A DNA stretch of 22,835 bases from DASPKW01 sp038244055 (GCA_038244055.1 JBBRTW010000054.1:1-22835), one strand, 5' to 3'; counted from the stretch's first letter, positions 1 through 6,229 are shown. The notes: generated by a model not told the origin, from the letters alone. Program-made: numbers and translations.

Positions 1-1020
1 GCCTCGGCGCAGGGCGCGGGTGTTTCGGTCGATGGGGCGGATGTGGGCCCGAGTGTCACCAACCTCACCCCGCTCGCCGATTTGAATAATGGCGCGGGGA
101 TCAGCACGGCCGGCCTGGTGCTGACCAACGGCCAGGCCACCGCCACGATCGACCTCTCCACCGCCACGACGGTCGAGGATCTGCTCAATGCGGTCAACGG
201 TTCGAAGATCGGCGTTCTGGCCAAGATCAACGATGCCGGCAATGGCATCGATCTGGTCAACCCCACGCAGGGCGTGTCGATGACCATCGGCGAGAACGGC
301 GGCACGACGGCCGCCGACCTGGGCCTGCGAAGCTACTCCCTGGCCACGCCCCTGGCCGAGCTCAATGGCGGCAACGGCGTCAGCGATGTCGCCGGCCCGG
401 AGCTGCAGGTGAATCGACGCGATGGTTCGAGCTTTCAGGTGGAGCTCACCGGCTCGCAGACGGTTCAGGATGTAGTTAACGCAATCAACGCCGCGGATGC
501 AGGCGGCGGCGTATCGGCCTCTTTCGCCGGCACCGGCAACGGCATTGTCCTCACCGACACCACCGGCGGCGCGGGCTCGCTCTCGGTCAATTCCCTCAAT
601 TTCTCGACCGCCGCCAAAGATCTGGGCCTGGATGGAGCGGCCGCCGGCGCGACCCTCACCGGCAAGGATGTCAACTCCGTCGCCGTTTCCGGCGTCTTCG
701 CCAACCTCCAGAAACTACAACAAGCATTGCAAAACAGCGATCAGGGCGCGATCACCCAAGCCGCCCAGGGGCTCAAGGACGATTACGACCGGATCGTGCG
801 CGTGAGAGGTGGAACCGGCGCGAGAGTCCAGGAACTCGAAGCCCGCCAGAATCGCCTCGAAGATGAGAACCTTTCGACCAAGGGTTTGCTCTCGCAGCTC
901 AAGGACACCGACTTCACCGATGCCATCGCGCGATTCAATACGCTGCAGACCGCGCTGCAGGCCAGCATGCAAACCACAGCGAAGGTGATGAACCTGTCTC
1001 TGATGGATTTTCTCGGGTGA
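1..1020 (+). CDS. flgL: Flagellar hook-filament junction protein FlgL, 3' part (5' end outside window)
   Basis: The reading frame is open from the first base, so this is the C-terminal 339 residues of a longer protein. FlgL (HAP3) joins the flagellar hook to the filament outside the cell. Two copies of a flagellin_IN-like module are visible, starting at TPLADLNNGAGIS (about base 67) and TPLAELNGGNGVS (about base 346). They are followed by a helical C-terminal domain (RVQELEARQNRLEDENL, then FNTLQTALQASMQTTAKVMNLSLMDFLG) typical of FlgL and flagellin D0/D1. Ending in LMDFLG rather than a flagellin-type LLQR end favours FlgL. It lies upstream of fliW-csrA-flagellin, as in Bacillus. The start lies upstream of the window. 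Confidence 0.88.
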   Translation, partial: ASAQGAGVSVDGADVGPSVTNLTPLADLNNGAGISTAGLVLTNGQATATIDLSTATTVEDLLNAVNGSKIGVLAKINDAGNGIDLVNPTQGVSMTIGENGGTTAADLGLRSYSLATPLAELNGGNGVSDVAGPELQVNRRDGSSFQVELTGSQTVQDVVNAINAADAGGGVSASFAGTGNGIVLTDTTGGAGSLSVNSLNFSTAAKDLGLDGAAAGATLTGKDVNSVAVSGVFANLQKLQQALQNSDQGAITQAAQGLKDDYDRIVRVRGGTGARVQELEARQNRLEDENLSTKGLLSQLKDTDFTDAIARFNTLQTALQASMQTTAKVMNLSLMDFLG

Positions 1021-1031
1021 TTCATGGACGA

Positions 1032-1050
1032 GGTGGCACGCTTCTTGCCT
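1032..1050 (+). promoter_or_regulatory. Sigma54-type (-24/-12) promoter for the fliW leader
   Basis: TGGCACG (1034-1040), four bases, then TTGC (1045-1048) matches the sigma54 consensus TGGCACG-N4-TTGC exactly, with GG and GC separated by 10 bases. It lies 14 bases after the flgL stop codon. Transcription would start near 1060, leaving a leader of about 475 nt before fliW. The enhancer site would fall inside flgL and I did not identify one. Confidence 0.8.
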
Positions 1051-1058
1051 TAACAAAG

Positions 1059-1535
1059 GCAACCCGCGTTGCAGACCTCAGAAACGCGGACGTTGCGGCC
1101 GATGCGCAACAAAGGATGCCGGCGGGCGCAGATACCGCCGGATCAGCAGGAAGACGATTGTAGTGGAAGGAAGCAAAGACCCATCCGTCCGGCGGGATGC
1201 GCCGGACGCCCCGAAAATGCGGGGCGGATCGAGCCCGGCCAAGAGCGGCCGGGTTGTGGCGGGCCGGTGGCATTAAGGCGCAGGACGCGCTGGATTGCCC
1301 GGGCCCGATCGTCAGGCCGGAGACGCTGGATGCGTCCGAGGCGGGGCGGAGTCCCCGGAAGATATCGTGGCCAACGCGGCGCGGAGACGCCGTGGGGCCT
1401 TCAAGGAAGATTTGCGGCGCGGGCCGGCGCTTTCGCGCTGGCCGCCATCATCGGAGGCCGAGCCTCCGTCCGCCGCAAGTGTTTTCGCATCGCGCGGCGA
1501 TTTTCTGCCGCGATGCGAGGAGAAATGGAGTTCGC
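1059..1535 (+). ncRNA. Highly structured fliW leader with GGA-loop hairpins (candidate CsrA-binding RNA)
   Basis: This gap has no convincing gene. It begins where the sigma54 promoter would start transcription. Perfect or near-perfect stems follow one another: 1059-1072, 1092-1110, 1119-1141, 1186-1208, 1209-1224, 1234-1253, 1277-1291, 1322-1336, 1342-1357 and 1375-1394. A three-way junction is closed by 1412-1419/1471-1478 with inner hairpins 1422-1443 and 1452-1468, and a last stem-loop at 1486-1517 abuts the ribosome-binding region. Five apical loops contain GGA: GGATG at 1195, AGGAC at 1282, TGGAT at 1327, CGGAGT at 1347 and CGGAGA at 1382. GGA in a hairpin loop is the CsrA/RsmA recognition feature. 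Pairing was done by eye. Whether it acts as a leader, a processed RNA or a separate RNA is not known. Confidence 0.5.
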
Positions 1536-1985
1536 ATGGATATCCAAACGACTCGTTTTGGAACCATCAGCGTCGAAGACGAGAGGGTCATTACCTTCCC
1601 GCGCGGCCTGCTGGGATTTCCCGATCACTCGCGCTACGCGCTGATCCAGACCGGAGAGGAAAACTACTTCTTCTGGCTGCAGTGCGTGGACGAGCCCAAC
1701 CTGGCCTTCGTGGTGACCGACCCGAGCATCTTCTTCAAGGACTACGAAGTCCCCATCAAGGAAGAGACCCAGGCCGAGATCAGCCTCGAGGACATCGCCC
1801 ACGCGCAGGTCTTCGTGATCTGCAACAAAGTGGACGAATGGCTCACCGGCAACCTCCTGGGACCCATCGTGGTTAACGCCAATAACCGCGTCGCCCAGCA
1901 GGTGGTGCTCACGGACAAGAAGTGGACGACCCGCCAGCCGCTGATGCGCCTGCAGGCGCAGGTGCCGCTGGCCAAGTCGGCCTGA
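1536..1985 (+). CDS. fliW: Flagellar assembly factor FliW
   Basis: FliW is a small cytoplasmic protein that binds CsrA and relieves its repression of flagellin translation. It is itself sequestered by free flagellin. The 149-residue product has the usual family length and signatures: an early ITFPRGLLGFPDH segment (about 18-30), then FFWLQCVDEPNLAFVVTDP and a C-terminal NLLGPIVVNANNRVAQQVVL. The ATG at 1536 gives a protein starting MDIQTTRFG, with TGGAG at 1526-1530 five bases upstream. The same frame stays open back to 1197, but that extension is arginine- and proline-rich and unlike FliW, so it was not used. It is followed by csrA after 336 bases. Confidence 0.95.
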   Translation: MDIQTTRFGTISVEDERVITFPRGLLGFPDHSRYALIQTGEENYFFWLQCVDEPNLAFVVTDPSIFFKDYEVPIKEETQAEISLEDIAHAQVFVICNKVDEWLTGNLLGPIVVNANNRVAQQVVLTDKKWTTRQPLMRLQAQVPLAKSA

Positions 1986-2004
1986 GCGCGCCCGAACCGC
2001 GCCG

Positions 2005-2060
2005 CCGCGGCATCGCGCCGCGGAATTGCACGGGCCTTTCCCCTTCGCCGGGGTAAAGCC
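2005..2060 (+). other. Two hairpins after fliW
   Basis: CCGCGGC (2005-2011) pairs with GCCGCGG (2017-2023) around a 5-base loop. A second stem near 2031-2060 pairs CTTT-CCCC with GGGG-AAAG around TTCGCC, with small bulges. Neither is followed by a T-run, so they are not clear intrinsic terminators. They may separate the fliW and csrA transcripts. Confidence 0.35.
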
Positions 2061-2214
2061 GGTGCGCACGGTTCGCCGGAGCCGGGCCTCAGCCGCGCCG
2101 ATCGATTTCCGATCGCGCCGCCGGTCCATCGCGCTCCGCTCGCGCCCACTCCCATTCGCATTGTCCGACACGTGAAATTTGTACTATCGCACCCGGGGTC
2201 GCGCCGCGGGAATC

Positions 2215-2231
2215 GATGAGCCAGGCTCATC
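2215..2231. promoter_or_regulatory. 17-bp palindrome upstream of csrA (possible operator)
   Basis: GATGAGCC-A-GGCTCATC is a perfect inverted repeat with one central base. It ends about 90 bases before the csrA start and 34 bases before the sigma54-like element at 2264. The symmetry suits a dimeric DNA-binding protein. No regulator is identified. Confidence 0.35.
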
Positions 2232-2262
2232 CCGAGGCGCCGCGTGACAGGGATGTCGCGCG

Positions 2263-2280
2263 CTGGACGAGCGCTTGCGC
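2263..2280 (+). promoter_or_regulatory. Weak sigma54-like promoter for csrA
   Basis: TGGACGA-GCGC-TTGC (2264-2278) keeps GG and GC ten bases apart and an intact TTGC, but the -24 half deviates from TGGCACG. A start near 2290 would give a leader of about 32 nt. A sigma70-like alternative, TTGTCC (2161) with TACTAT (2182), has a 15-base spacer, which is short. Confidence 0.35.
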
Positions 2281-2321
2281 CCGTCGATGTCAGGCCCCTC
2301 TGCCCAGGAAGGAGCCAACTC

Positions 2322-2594
2322 ATGTTGGTGCTGTCCCGTCAGAAGGACGAGACGATCATTATCGGCGACGACATCGAGATCACAGTCGTCGATATCCGCG
2401 GAGACAAGGTGAGACTCGGCGTCTCAGCTCCGAAGGAGATCAGCGTCCATCGTAAAGAAGTGTATGATGCCATCCGGCGCGAGAACCGCGAAGCCGCCCA
2501 GGTCAAGCCTGAAGACCTCTCCGGACTCGGAAAAATCAACAAGCCAAACCCCCAGGCCAACCCAGGCCAAAAGGGGCCTGAAAAACTTCCGTAA
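2322..2594 (+). CDS. csrA: Carbon storage regulator CsrA (RNA-binding translational repressor)
   Basis: CsrA is a homodimeric RNA-binding protein that blocks ribosome binding by contacting GGA motifs; with FliW it controls flagellin synthesis. The first 60 residues are textbook CsrA: MLVLSRQKDETIIIGDDIEI, VRLGVSAPKEISVHRKEVYDAI. R6 lies in the conserved LSRK-type strand, and the VHRKEVY segment includes the family's conserved RNA-contacting arginine. The product is 90 residues, about 20-30 longer than E. coli CsrA, with a Pro/Gly/Lys-rich tail (GKINKPNPQANPGQKGPEKLP region). AAGGAG (2309-2314) is seven bases before the ATG and contains an AAGGA site that CsrA could bind itself. The flagellin gene follows after 203 bases. 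Confidence 0.96.
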   Translation: MLVLSRQKDETIIIGDDIEITVVDIRGDKVRLGVSAPKEISVHRKEVYDAIRRENREAAQVKPEDLSGLGKINKPNPQANPGQKGPEKLP

Positions 2595-2711
2595 GTTTTC
2601 CATCGATTGTGACCTGCCGGACGCCAGATCGAAGGTTTGACCCGCCTGTTGTACGATCGGCCAACGCAAGTCGCGAATCCCCAGCGTCTTTTAACGTATC
2701 TCGCCGCCTGA

Positions 2712-2746
2712 GGGCTCCAGGGACGGAGCCCGCCCCGACCGGGGCG
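2712..2746 (+). promoter_or_regulatory. Flagellin leader hairpins, the first with GGA in the loop (candidate CsrA site)
   Basis: GGGCTCC (2712-2718) pairs perfectly with GGAGCCC (2725-2731) around the hexaloop AGGGAC, which presents GGA. A second stem, CGCCCC (2731-2736) with GGGGCG (2741-2746), closes a GACC loop. The first loop lies about 65 bases upstream of the flagellin ribosome-binding site, whose ATGGAGG (2785-2791) also fits the CsrA core ANGGA. In B. subtilis, CsrA binds the hag leader at two such places. The role here is inferred. Confidence 0.5.
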
Positions 2747-2797
2747 ACGAACTTTTCGTTCGACTCCGGTTGCCATTAACAATCATGGAGGATTGGC

Positions 2798-4234
2798 ATG
2801 GCCCGCATCAATACCAACGTATCGTCTTTGACCGCCCAACGCGGACTGGCCAAGAGCCAGCGAAACCTCAGCGACACGTTGCAACGCCTGTCGACTGGTC
2901 TGCGCATCAACCGAGGCGCCGATGACCCGGCCGGCTTGATCGCTTCTGAAACACTGCGCTCTGAAATCTCCGGCCTCCATCAGGCCGTCGATAACTCATC
3001 GCGCGCTTCCAACGTCATTTCCACGGCCGAAGGCTCGCTCCAGGAGGTCGCCTCCCTCCTGCTCAACGTCAAGGATCTGGTCATCCAGGCCGCCAACACC
3101 GGCGCGCTCTCGCCCGATGAGATCGCCGCCAATCAGTTGCAGATCGACTCGGCCGTCGAGTCGATCACGCGCATTTCCAACACCACCACGTTCGCCGGCC
3201 TGCACCTGATCAACGGCTCGCTCGATTACGTCACCTCCGGCGTCGACACCAGCGTGATCAAGTCCCTGCACATCCAGCAGGCCAACTTCGGCACCAACCC
3301 CAATATCCCGGTCGAGGTCAACGTCATCACCTCCGCCAAGACCGCCGATCTCCAGTTCCGCACTTCCTCCATCACCTCCACCGTGACGCTGGAACTGGCC
3401 GGAAATGCCGGCGTCGAAACCCTCACCTTCGTCAGCGGCACCACCGCCTCGGCCATCGCCTACGCCGTCAACCGCATCACCGATGCCACCGGCGTTTCCG
3501 CATCGCTCATCAACACCGCCAGCCCCACCTCCGGCCTGGTCTTCCAGTCGGCCGGGTTCGGCTCCAAGAGCTACGTCTCGGTGACCGCGCAGCTCGGGTC
3601 GGGGTCCTTCGCCACCACCGACACCTCCGGCAATGCCAAGCAGCGCGCCAGCGGCTCCGACGCCGTCGCCACCGTCAACGGCGCGCTCACCGTTGGCGAT
3701 GGACTCAGCCTCAAGCTCAACACCTCCGGCCTGGATGTCGAGATGACCCTCGACCACACCTTCGGCATCGGCCAGACCTCCTTCGCCGTCACCGGCGGCG
3801 GCGCGCTCTTCCAACTCGGCGCCCAGGTGACCTCCAACCAGCAGGTCAACTTCGGCATCCAGTCGGTCGCCGCCTCCAAGCTCGGCGATTCGGATGTCGG
3901 CTTCCTCAACGATGTCGTCACCGGCGGCCATGCCTCGCTGGTCGCGGGCAACACCCGCGCCGCCAGCGCCATCGTCGAGCGGGCCATCCGCCAGGTCGCC
4001 ATCCTCCGCGGCCGACTGGGCGCGTTCGAGAAGAACACGCTCCAGACCAACATCAATTCGCTGAACGTCACCCTGGAGAACGTCACCAGCAGCGAATCGA
4101 GCATCCGCGACGCCGACTTCGCCGCCGAAACCGCGAACTTGACCCGTGCCCAGATCCTGGCCCAGGCCGGCACGAGCGTTCTGGCCACGGCGAATTCCAC
4201 GCCGCAGGGCGTGCTGTCGCTGCTGCAGCGGTAG
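2798..4234 (+). CDS. fliC: Flagellin (flagellar filament subunit)
   Basis: This is the filament subunit, exported through the flagellar type III apparatus. The 478-residue product has the conserved N-terminal coiled domain (MARINTNVSSLTAQRGLAKS..., LSTGLRINRGADDPAGLIASE, about residues 1-150), a Ser/Thr/Gly/Ala-rich variable middle (about 150-375), and the conserved C-terminal domain (ERAIRQVAILRGRLGAFEKNTLQ, SIRDADFAAETANLTRAQILAQAGTSVLA, ending LSLLQR). GGAGGA (2787-2792) is five bases before the ATG. There is no cleavable signal peptide, as expected. It is last in the flgL-fliW-csrA-flagellin set and is followed by a terminator. Translational control by CsrA/FliW is likely from context and from the leader. 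Confidence 0.96.
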   Translation: MARINTNVSSLTAQRGLAKSQRNLSDTLQRLSTGLRINRGADDPAGLIASETLRSEISGLHQAVDNSSRASNVISTAEGSLQEVASLLLNVKDLVIQAANTGALSPDEIAANQLQIDSAVESITRISNTTTFAGLHLINGSLDYVTSGVDTSVIKSLHIQQANFGTNPNIPVEVNVITSAKTADLQFRTSSITSTVTLELAGNAGVETLTFVSGTTASAIAYAVNRITDATGVSASLINTASPTSGLVFQSAGFGSKSYVSVTAQLGSGSFATTDTSGNAKQRASGSDAVATVNGALTVGDGLSLKLNTSGLDVEMTLDHTFGIGQTSFAVTGGGALFQLGAQVTSNQQVNFGIQSVAASKLGDSDVGFLNDVVTGGHASLVAGNTRAASAIVERAIRQVAILRGRLGAFEKNTLQTNINSLNVTLENVTSSESSIRDADFAAETANLTRAQILAQAGTSVLATANSTPQGVLSLLQR

Positions 4235-4260
4235 TAGAGCGGTAGGCAACAGGTCGTAAG
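4235..4260 (+). repeat. Degenerate heptamers directly after the flagellin stop
   Basis: Immediately after the TAG stop and a second TAG, the sequence reads as GCGGTAG, GCAACAG, GTCGTAA, GCAGCAG. These are degraded copies of the TAGGCAG-type heptamer that forms the long array at 5661-5751 (there read on the minus strand). Confidence 0.45.
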
Positions 4261-4292
4261 CAGCAGCCATTTTCCGAGGGATCCCAATCGAC

Positions 4293-4330
4293 GGGCACGA
4301 TCGCGCAAGTGATCGTGCTCGTTTGTTGTT
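4293..4330 (+). terminator. Intrinsic terminator of the flagellin gene
   Basis: GGGCACGATC (4293-4302) pairs with GATCGTGCTC (4311-4320), ten base pairs including one G-T, around an 8-base loop. A T-rich tail GTTTGTTGTT follows. It lies 59 bases after the flagellin stop. Confidence 0.7.
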
Positions 4331-4337
4331 GAGGGAT

Positions 4338-4396
4338 GATTTGACATTTGACATTAGACTTTTGACATCGCCTCTGACCTTTGACTTTTGACATCG
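4338..4396 (-). repeat. Heptamer array, unit AATGTCA/AAAGTCA
   Basis: On the + strand the units read ATTTGAC, ATTTGAC, ATTAGAC, TTTTGAC in exact 7-base register (4339-4366), then degraded copies to 4396 with some 6-base units. The array lies downstream of the flagellin terminator and 3' of the minus-strand kinase gene. Orientation is given relative to that kinase. Confidence 0.7.
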
Positions 4397-4411
4397 CTCC
4401 CGCGTCCCCAC

Positions 4412-4437
4412 CTTAAGTTTTTCGTTTTTAGTTTTCC
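4412..4437 (-). repeat. AAAACTA-type repeat, copy 1
   Basis: Read on the minus strand, this 26-base element runs GAAAACTAAAAAC then GAAAAACTTAAGG. A near-identical copy of the same length lies at 20357-20382, also just 3' of a stop codon in the sense direction. The unit is about 7 bases (AAAACTA). Confidence 0.7.
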
Positions 4438-4447
4438 CCGCCGCCCC

Positions 4448-5503
4448 TCACCCCTCCACCCTAACCTCCGTCACCAGCCTGTCGACATCCTCCTTTATAC
4501 CCATCCCCGAGTGCTTCGTCAGCGCGTTGGCCACCCCGCAGGCGCAGGCCAGCTTCAGCGAATCTTCCATGGCCAGACCGCGCACGATGCCGGCCGCCAG
4601 GCCGGCGGCGAAGGAATCGCCCGATCCGATCGGGCTTATGGCCTGGACCGCCGGTGCGATCACGCGCCGCAGCGCCCGCCCATCGCTGGCCAGCGCGCCC
4701 GCCTTCCCCATCGTCACGATCAGCCAACCCCCGCGCGGGGCGTTGCCCAGGATCGCCGCGCGCAGTTCTCTCTCATCGGCCAGAGGCTCGCCCAGGGTGG
4801 CCGCCAGTTCCTGGCGATTCAGCTTCGCGATCACACGAATGCCATCGGCTCTCAGCGCCCGCCGCATCGGCTCGCCGCGCGCATCCACGATTACGATAGG
4901 TCCGTGTGCCGATCCGGCTGTCGTTGCCGGCCCATTTCCCAGCCACCGCGCCGGCCAATCGATCGGCGCTCCACCCGCCAGCGTTCCGGAAAACACAATC
5001 GCCTCCGCCTCCCCGGCTCCATTCACCACCTCCGCCGCCTCCGCTCTTTTCACCGCCTCCGCCAACGCTGCTCTTTTCATCGCTTCCGCATTCTCATCCC
5101 CCCGCCGCCCTTCCCTTCCCGCCACCCGCGCATCCACCCGCGCGATGAGCTCCTCCCACTCCCCCGCCGATGCCGCCGGCGCTTCCTCCACGAGCTCCGT
5201 CACCTGCCCCGTGCTCCGATCGATCACGGTGGTGCAAAGCCGGGTCTGCCCCGCCGTCCGCACGAAATCGTGCGCGATCCCGGCCGCCGTCATCTCCTCC
5301 AGCAGAAACTCCCCGCGCCGCCCCCCCGCGAATCCCACCGCCAGCCCCTCTTCCCCCAGCACCCCCAATACCCGCGCCACATTCACCGATTTCCCCGAAG
5401 CATATTCATGCACCTCCACCGCGCGGTTGACCTCATCGAGCTCCAGCCGCTCGAAGACCATCGTCCGCTGCACCGTCGGCGTCGTGCCCACACACAGAAT
5501 CAT
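4448..5503 (-). CDS. PfkB-family sugar kinase, 1-phosphofructokinase (FruK/LacC)-like
   Basis: This is a ribokinase-fold cytoplasmic kinase that phosphorylates a sugar or sugar phosphate with ATP. It has the early SGKSVNVARVLGVLG motif (36-50, the GKG-xNVAR substrate-site signature), a VIVDARGEPMRRAL strand-helix typical of 1-phosphofructokinases, and the ATP-site GSGDSFAAGLAAG (293-305) with the presumed catalytic base D296. The 351-residue length exceeds the usual 310 or so. The excess includes an Ala/Glu insertion of three 9-residue repeats (AEAMKRAAL, AEAVKRAEA, AEVVNGAGE; about 139-165). The ATG at 5503 gives MILCVGTTPTVQR, a normal family start, with AGAAGAG upstream. The exact substrate cannot be told. 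No pathway neighbour is seen. Confidence 0.82.
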   Translation of the reverse strand: MILCVGTTPTVQRTMVFERLELDEVNRAVEVHEYASGKSVNVARVLGVLGEEGLAVGFAGGRRGEFLLEEMTAAGIAHDFVRTAGQTRLCTTVIDRSTGQVTELVEEAPAASAGEWEELIARVDARVAGREGRRGDENAEAMKRAALAEAVKRAEAAEVVNGAGEAEAIVFSGTLAGGAPIDWPARWLGNGPATTAGSAHGPIVIVDARGEPMRRALRADGIRVIAKLNRQELAATLGEPLADERELRAAILGNAPRGGWLIVTMGKAGALASDGRALRRVIAPAVQAISPIGSGDSFAAGLAAGIVRGLAMEDSLKLACACGVANALTKHSGMGIKEDVDRLVTEVRVEG

Positions 5504-5600
5504 GTTGCACTCTTCTGTTCCAGGGGTTTTCCGTGAAAGCGAATGACCAGTATCTTTGCGAAGCCATTTCCGCAATGGAGAGGCCTCTGTCGTCGGGGCA

Positions 5601-5640
5601 AGATCCTTCAGTCGCCTCAAGCTCCTTCAGGATGACAGCA
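5601..5640. repeat. Dispersed GATCCTTC...GGATGAC element, copy 1
   Basis: GATCCTTCAG...CTCCTTCAGGATGACAG matches the pattern of the element at 15565-15600. It lies between the kinase start and the 3' end of the acetyltransferase gene. Similar short elements are widespread in bacterial genomes (general recollection); no function is known to me. Confidence 0.5.
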
Positions 5641-5660
5641 ATCGCTTCAGGGTTTTTGCT

Positions 5661-5751
5661 GCCTACCGCCTGCCGCCTACCGCCTAATGCCTGCCGCCTG
5701 CTGCCTACCGCCGACTGCCGACTGCCTACTGCCTACTGCCTACCGCCTACT
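5661..5751 (-). repeat. Heptamer array: 13 consecutive units of consensus GCCTACY
   Basis: Exactly 91 bases form 13 seven-base units without a register break: GCCTACC, GCCTGCC, GCCTACC, GCCTAAT, GCCTGCC, GCCTGCT, GCCTACC, GCCGACT twice, GCCTACT twice, GCCTACC, GCCTACT. On the minus strand the unit is TAGGCAG or TAGGCGG. The array runs straight out of the TAG stop codon of the acetyltransferase gene (5750-5752). It is not a CRISPR: units are adjacent with no spacers. Confidence 0.9.
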
Positions 5752-6229
5752 ATTCTCCCCCCAGCTCCATCAGCATCTCCACCACACTCCCCCGAAACCC
5801 GCACGATTCGAAAAGCTTTCGCGCGGCCTCGTTTTTCATCGCCGTGTCAAGCCGCACCTGGCCCATTCCCCTTTCTCGAAACGTCTCGATGGCCAGCATG
5901 ACCATCTGCCGGGCGACTCCTTCATTTCGGTATTCCGGCTCAACCCACAGGTCATGAATGAACCCGTACTCCGCCACCCGGTAAATCGGCACTTCGCGCT
6001 CGGCGGTCCCGATCAGGAAGCCGACGATCCCCTTCCCTTCGCGCTCCGCCACCAGGAATACCGACCGCCCATCCTCGGCCCGAACCCGCAGCCAGCCATC
6101 GTACATTTTCTCGATCCCCTCGACGAACGGATATTTGGCCGGGTCCCAGTCGCGATGCAGCTCGCATAGTTTCCGCACCATCGGCAGCACGGCGGGGACA
6201 TCGTCCGGATTGGCTTTTCTGATCTGCAT
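5750..6229 (-). CDS. GNAT-family N-acetyltransferase
   Basis: The 159-residue product is a single GNAT domain, predicted to move an acetyl group from acetyl-CoA to an unidentified amine. It begins MQIRKANPDDVPAVLPMVRKL, has the central strand IHDLWVEPEYRNEGVARQMVMLAIETFRERG (the V-x-x-x-x-R-x-x-G-x-A acetyl-CoA loop; here R-N-E-G-V-A) and the C-terminal NEAARKLFESCGF. The ATG at 6229 starts directly at the first beta-strand; an in-frame upstream extension to 6445 lacks family character. The stop codon TAG merges into a 13-unit heptamer array. It is divergent from the DUF2760 gene, with 124 bases between them. Confidence 0.88.
   Translation of the reverse strand: MQIRKANPDDVPAVLPMVRKLCELHRDWDPAKYPFVEGIEKMYDGWLRVRAEDGRSVFLVAEREGKGIVGFLIGTAEREVPIYRVAEYGFIHDLWVEPEYRNEGVARQMVMLAIETFRERGMGQVRLDTAMKNEAARKLFESCGFRGSVVEMLMELGGE

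Noticed and set aside
1197..1535. In-frame N-terminal extension of FliW (262-residue version)
   Set aside because: The extension is Arg/Pro-rich and unlike FliW. The ATG at 1536 has a ribosome-binding site and gives the family length.
2582..2599. Terminator at the end of csrA (AAAACTT-CCGT-AAGTTTT)
   Set aside because: The stem is A/T-only, overlaps the csrA stop codon and has no T-run beyond the stem.
2592..2700. Sigma28 promoter for flagellin
   Set aside because: TAAGTTTT (2592) and GCCGGACG (2616) loosely resemble the halves, but the spacing is about 5 bases too long and the -10 half is poor.
2996..4411. Long minus-strand open frame (471 codons) antisense to flagellin
   Set aside because: It is a Gly/Val/Asp-rich shadow of GC-biased codons; the + strand flagellin is unambiguous.
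4388..5546. Overlapping + strand open frames rich in Pro/Arg/Ser/His
   Set aside because: Antisense to the PfkB-type kinase; low complexity, no motif.
5661..5751. CRISPR array
   Set aside because: The units are 7 bases and adjacent, with no spacers, and no cas genes are present.
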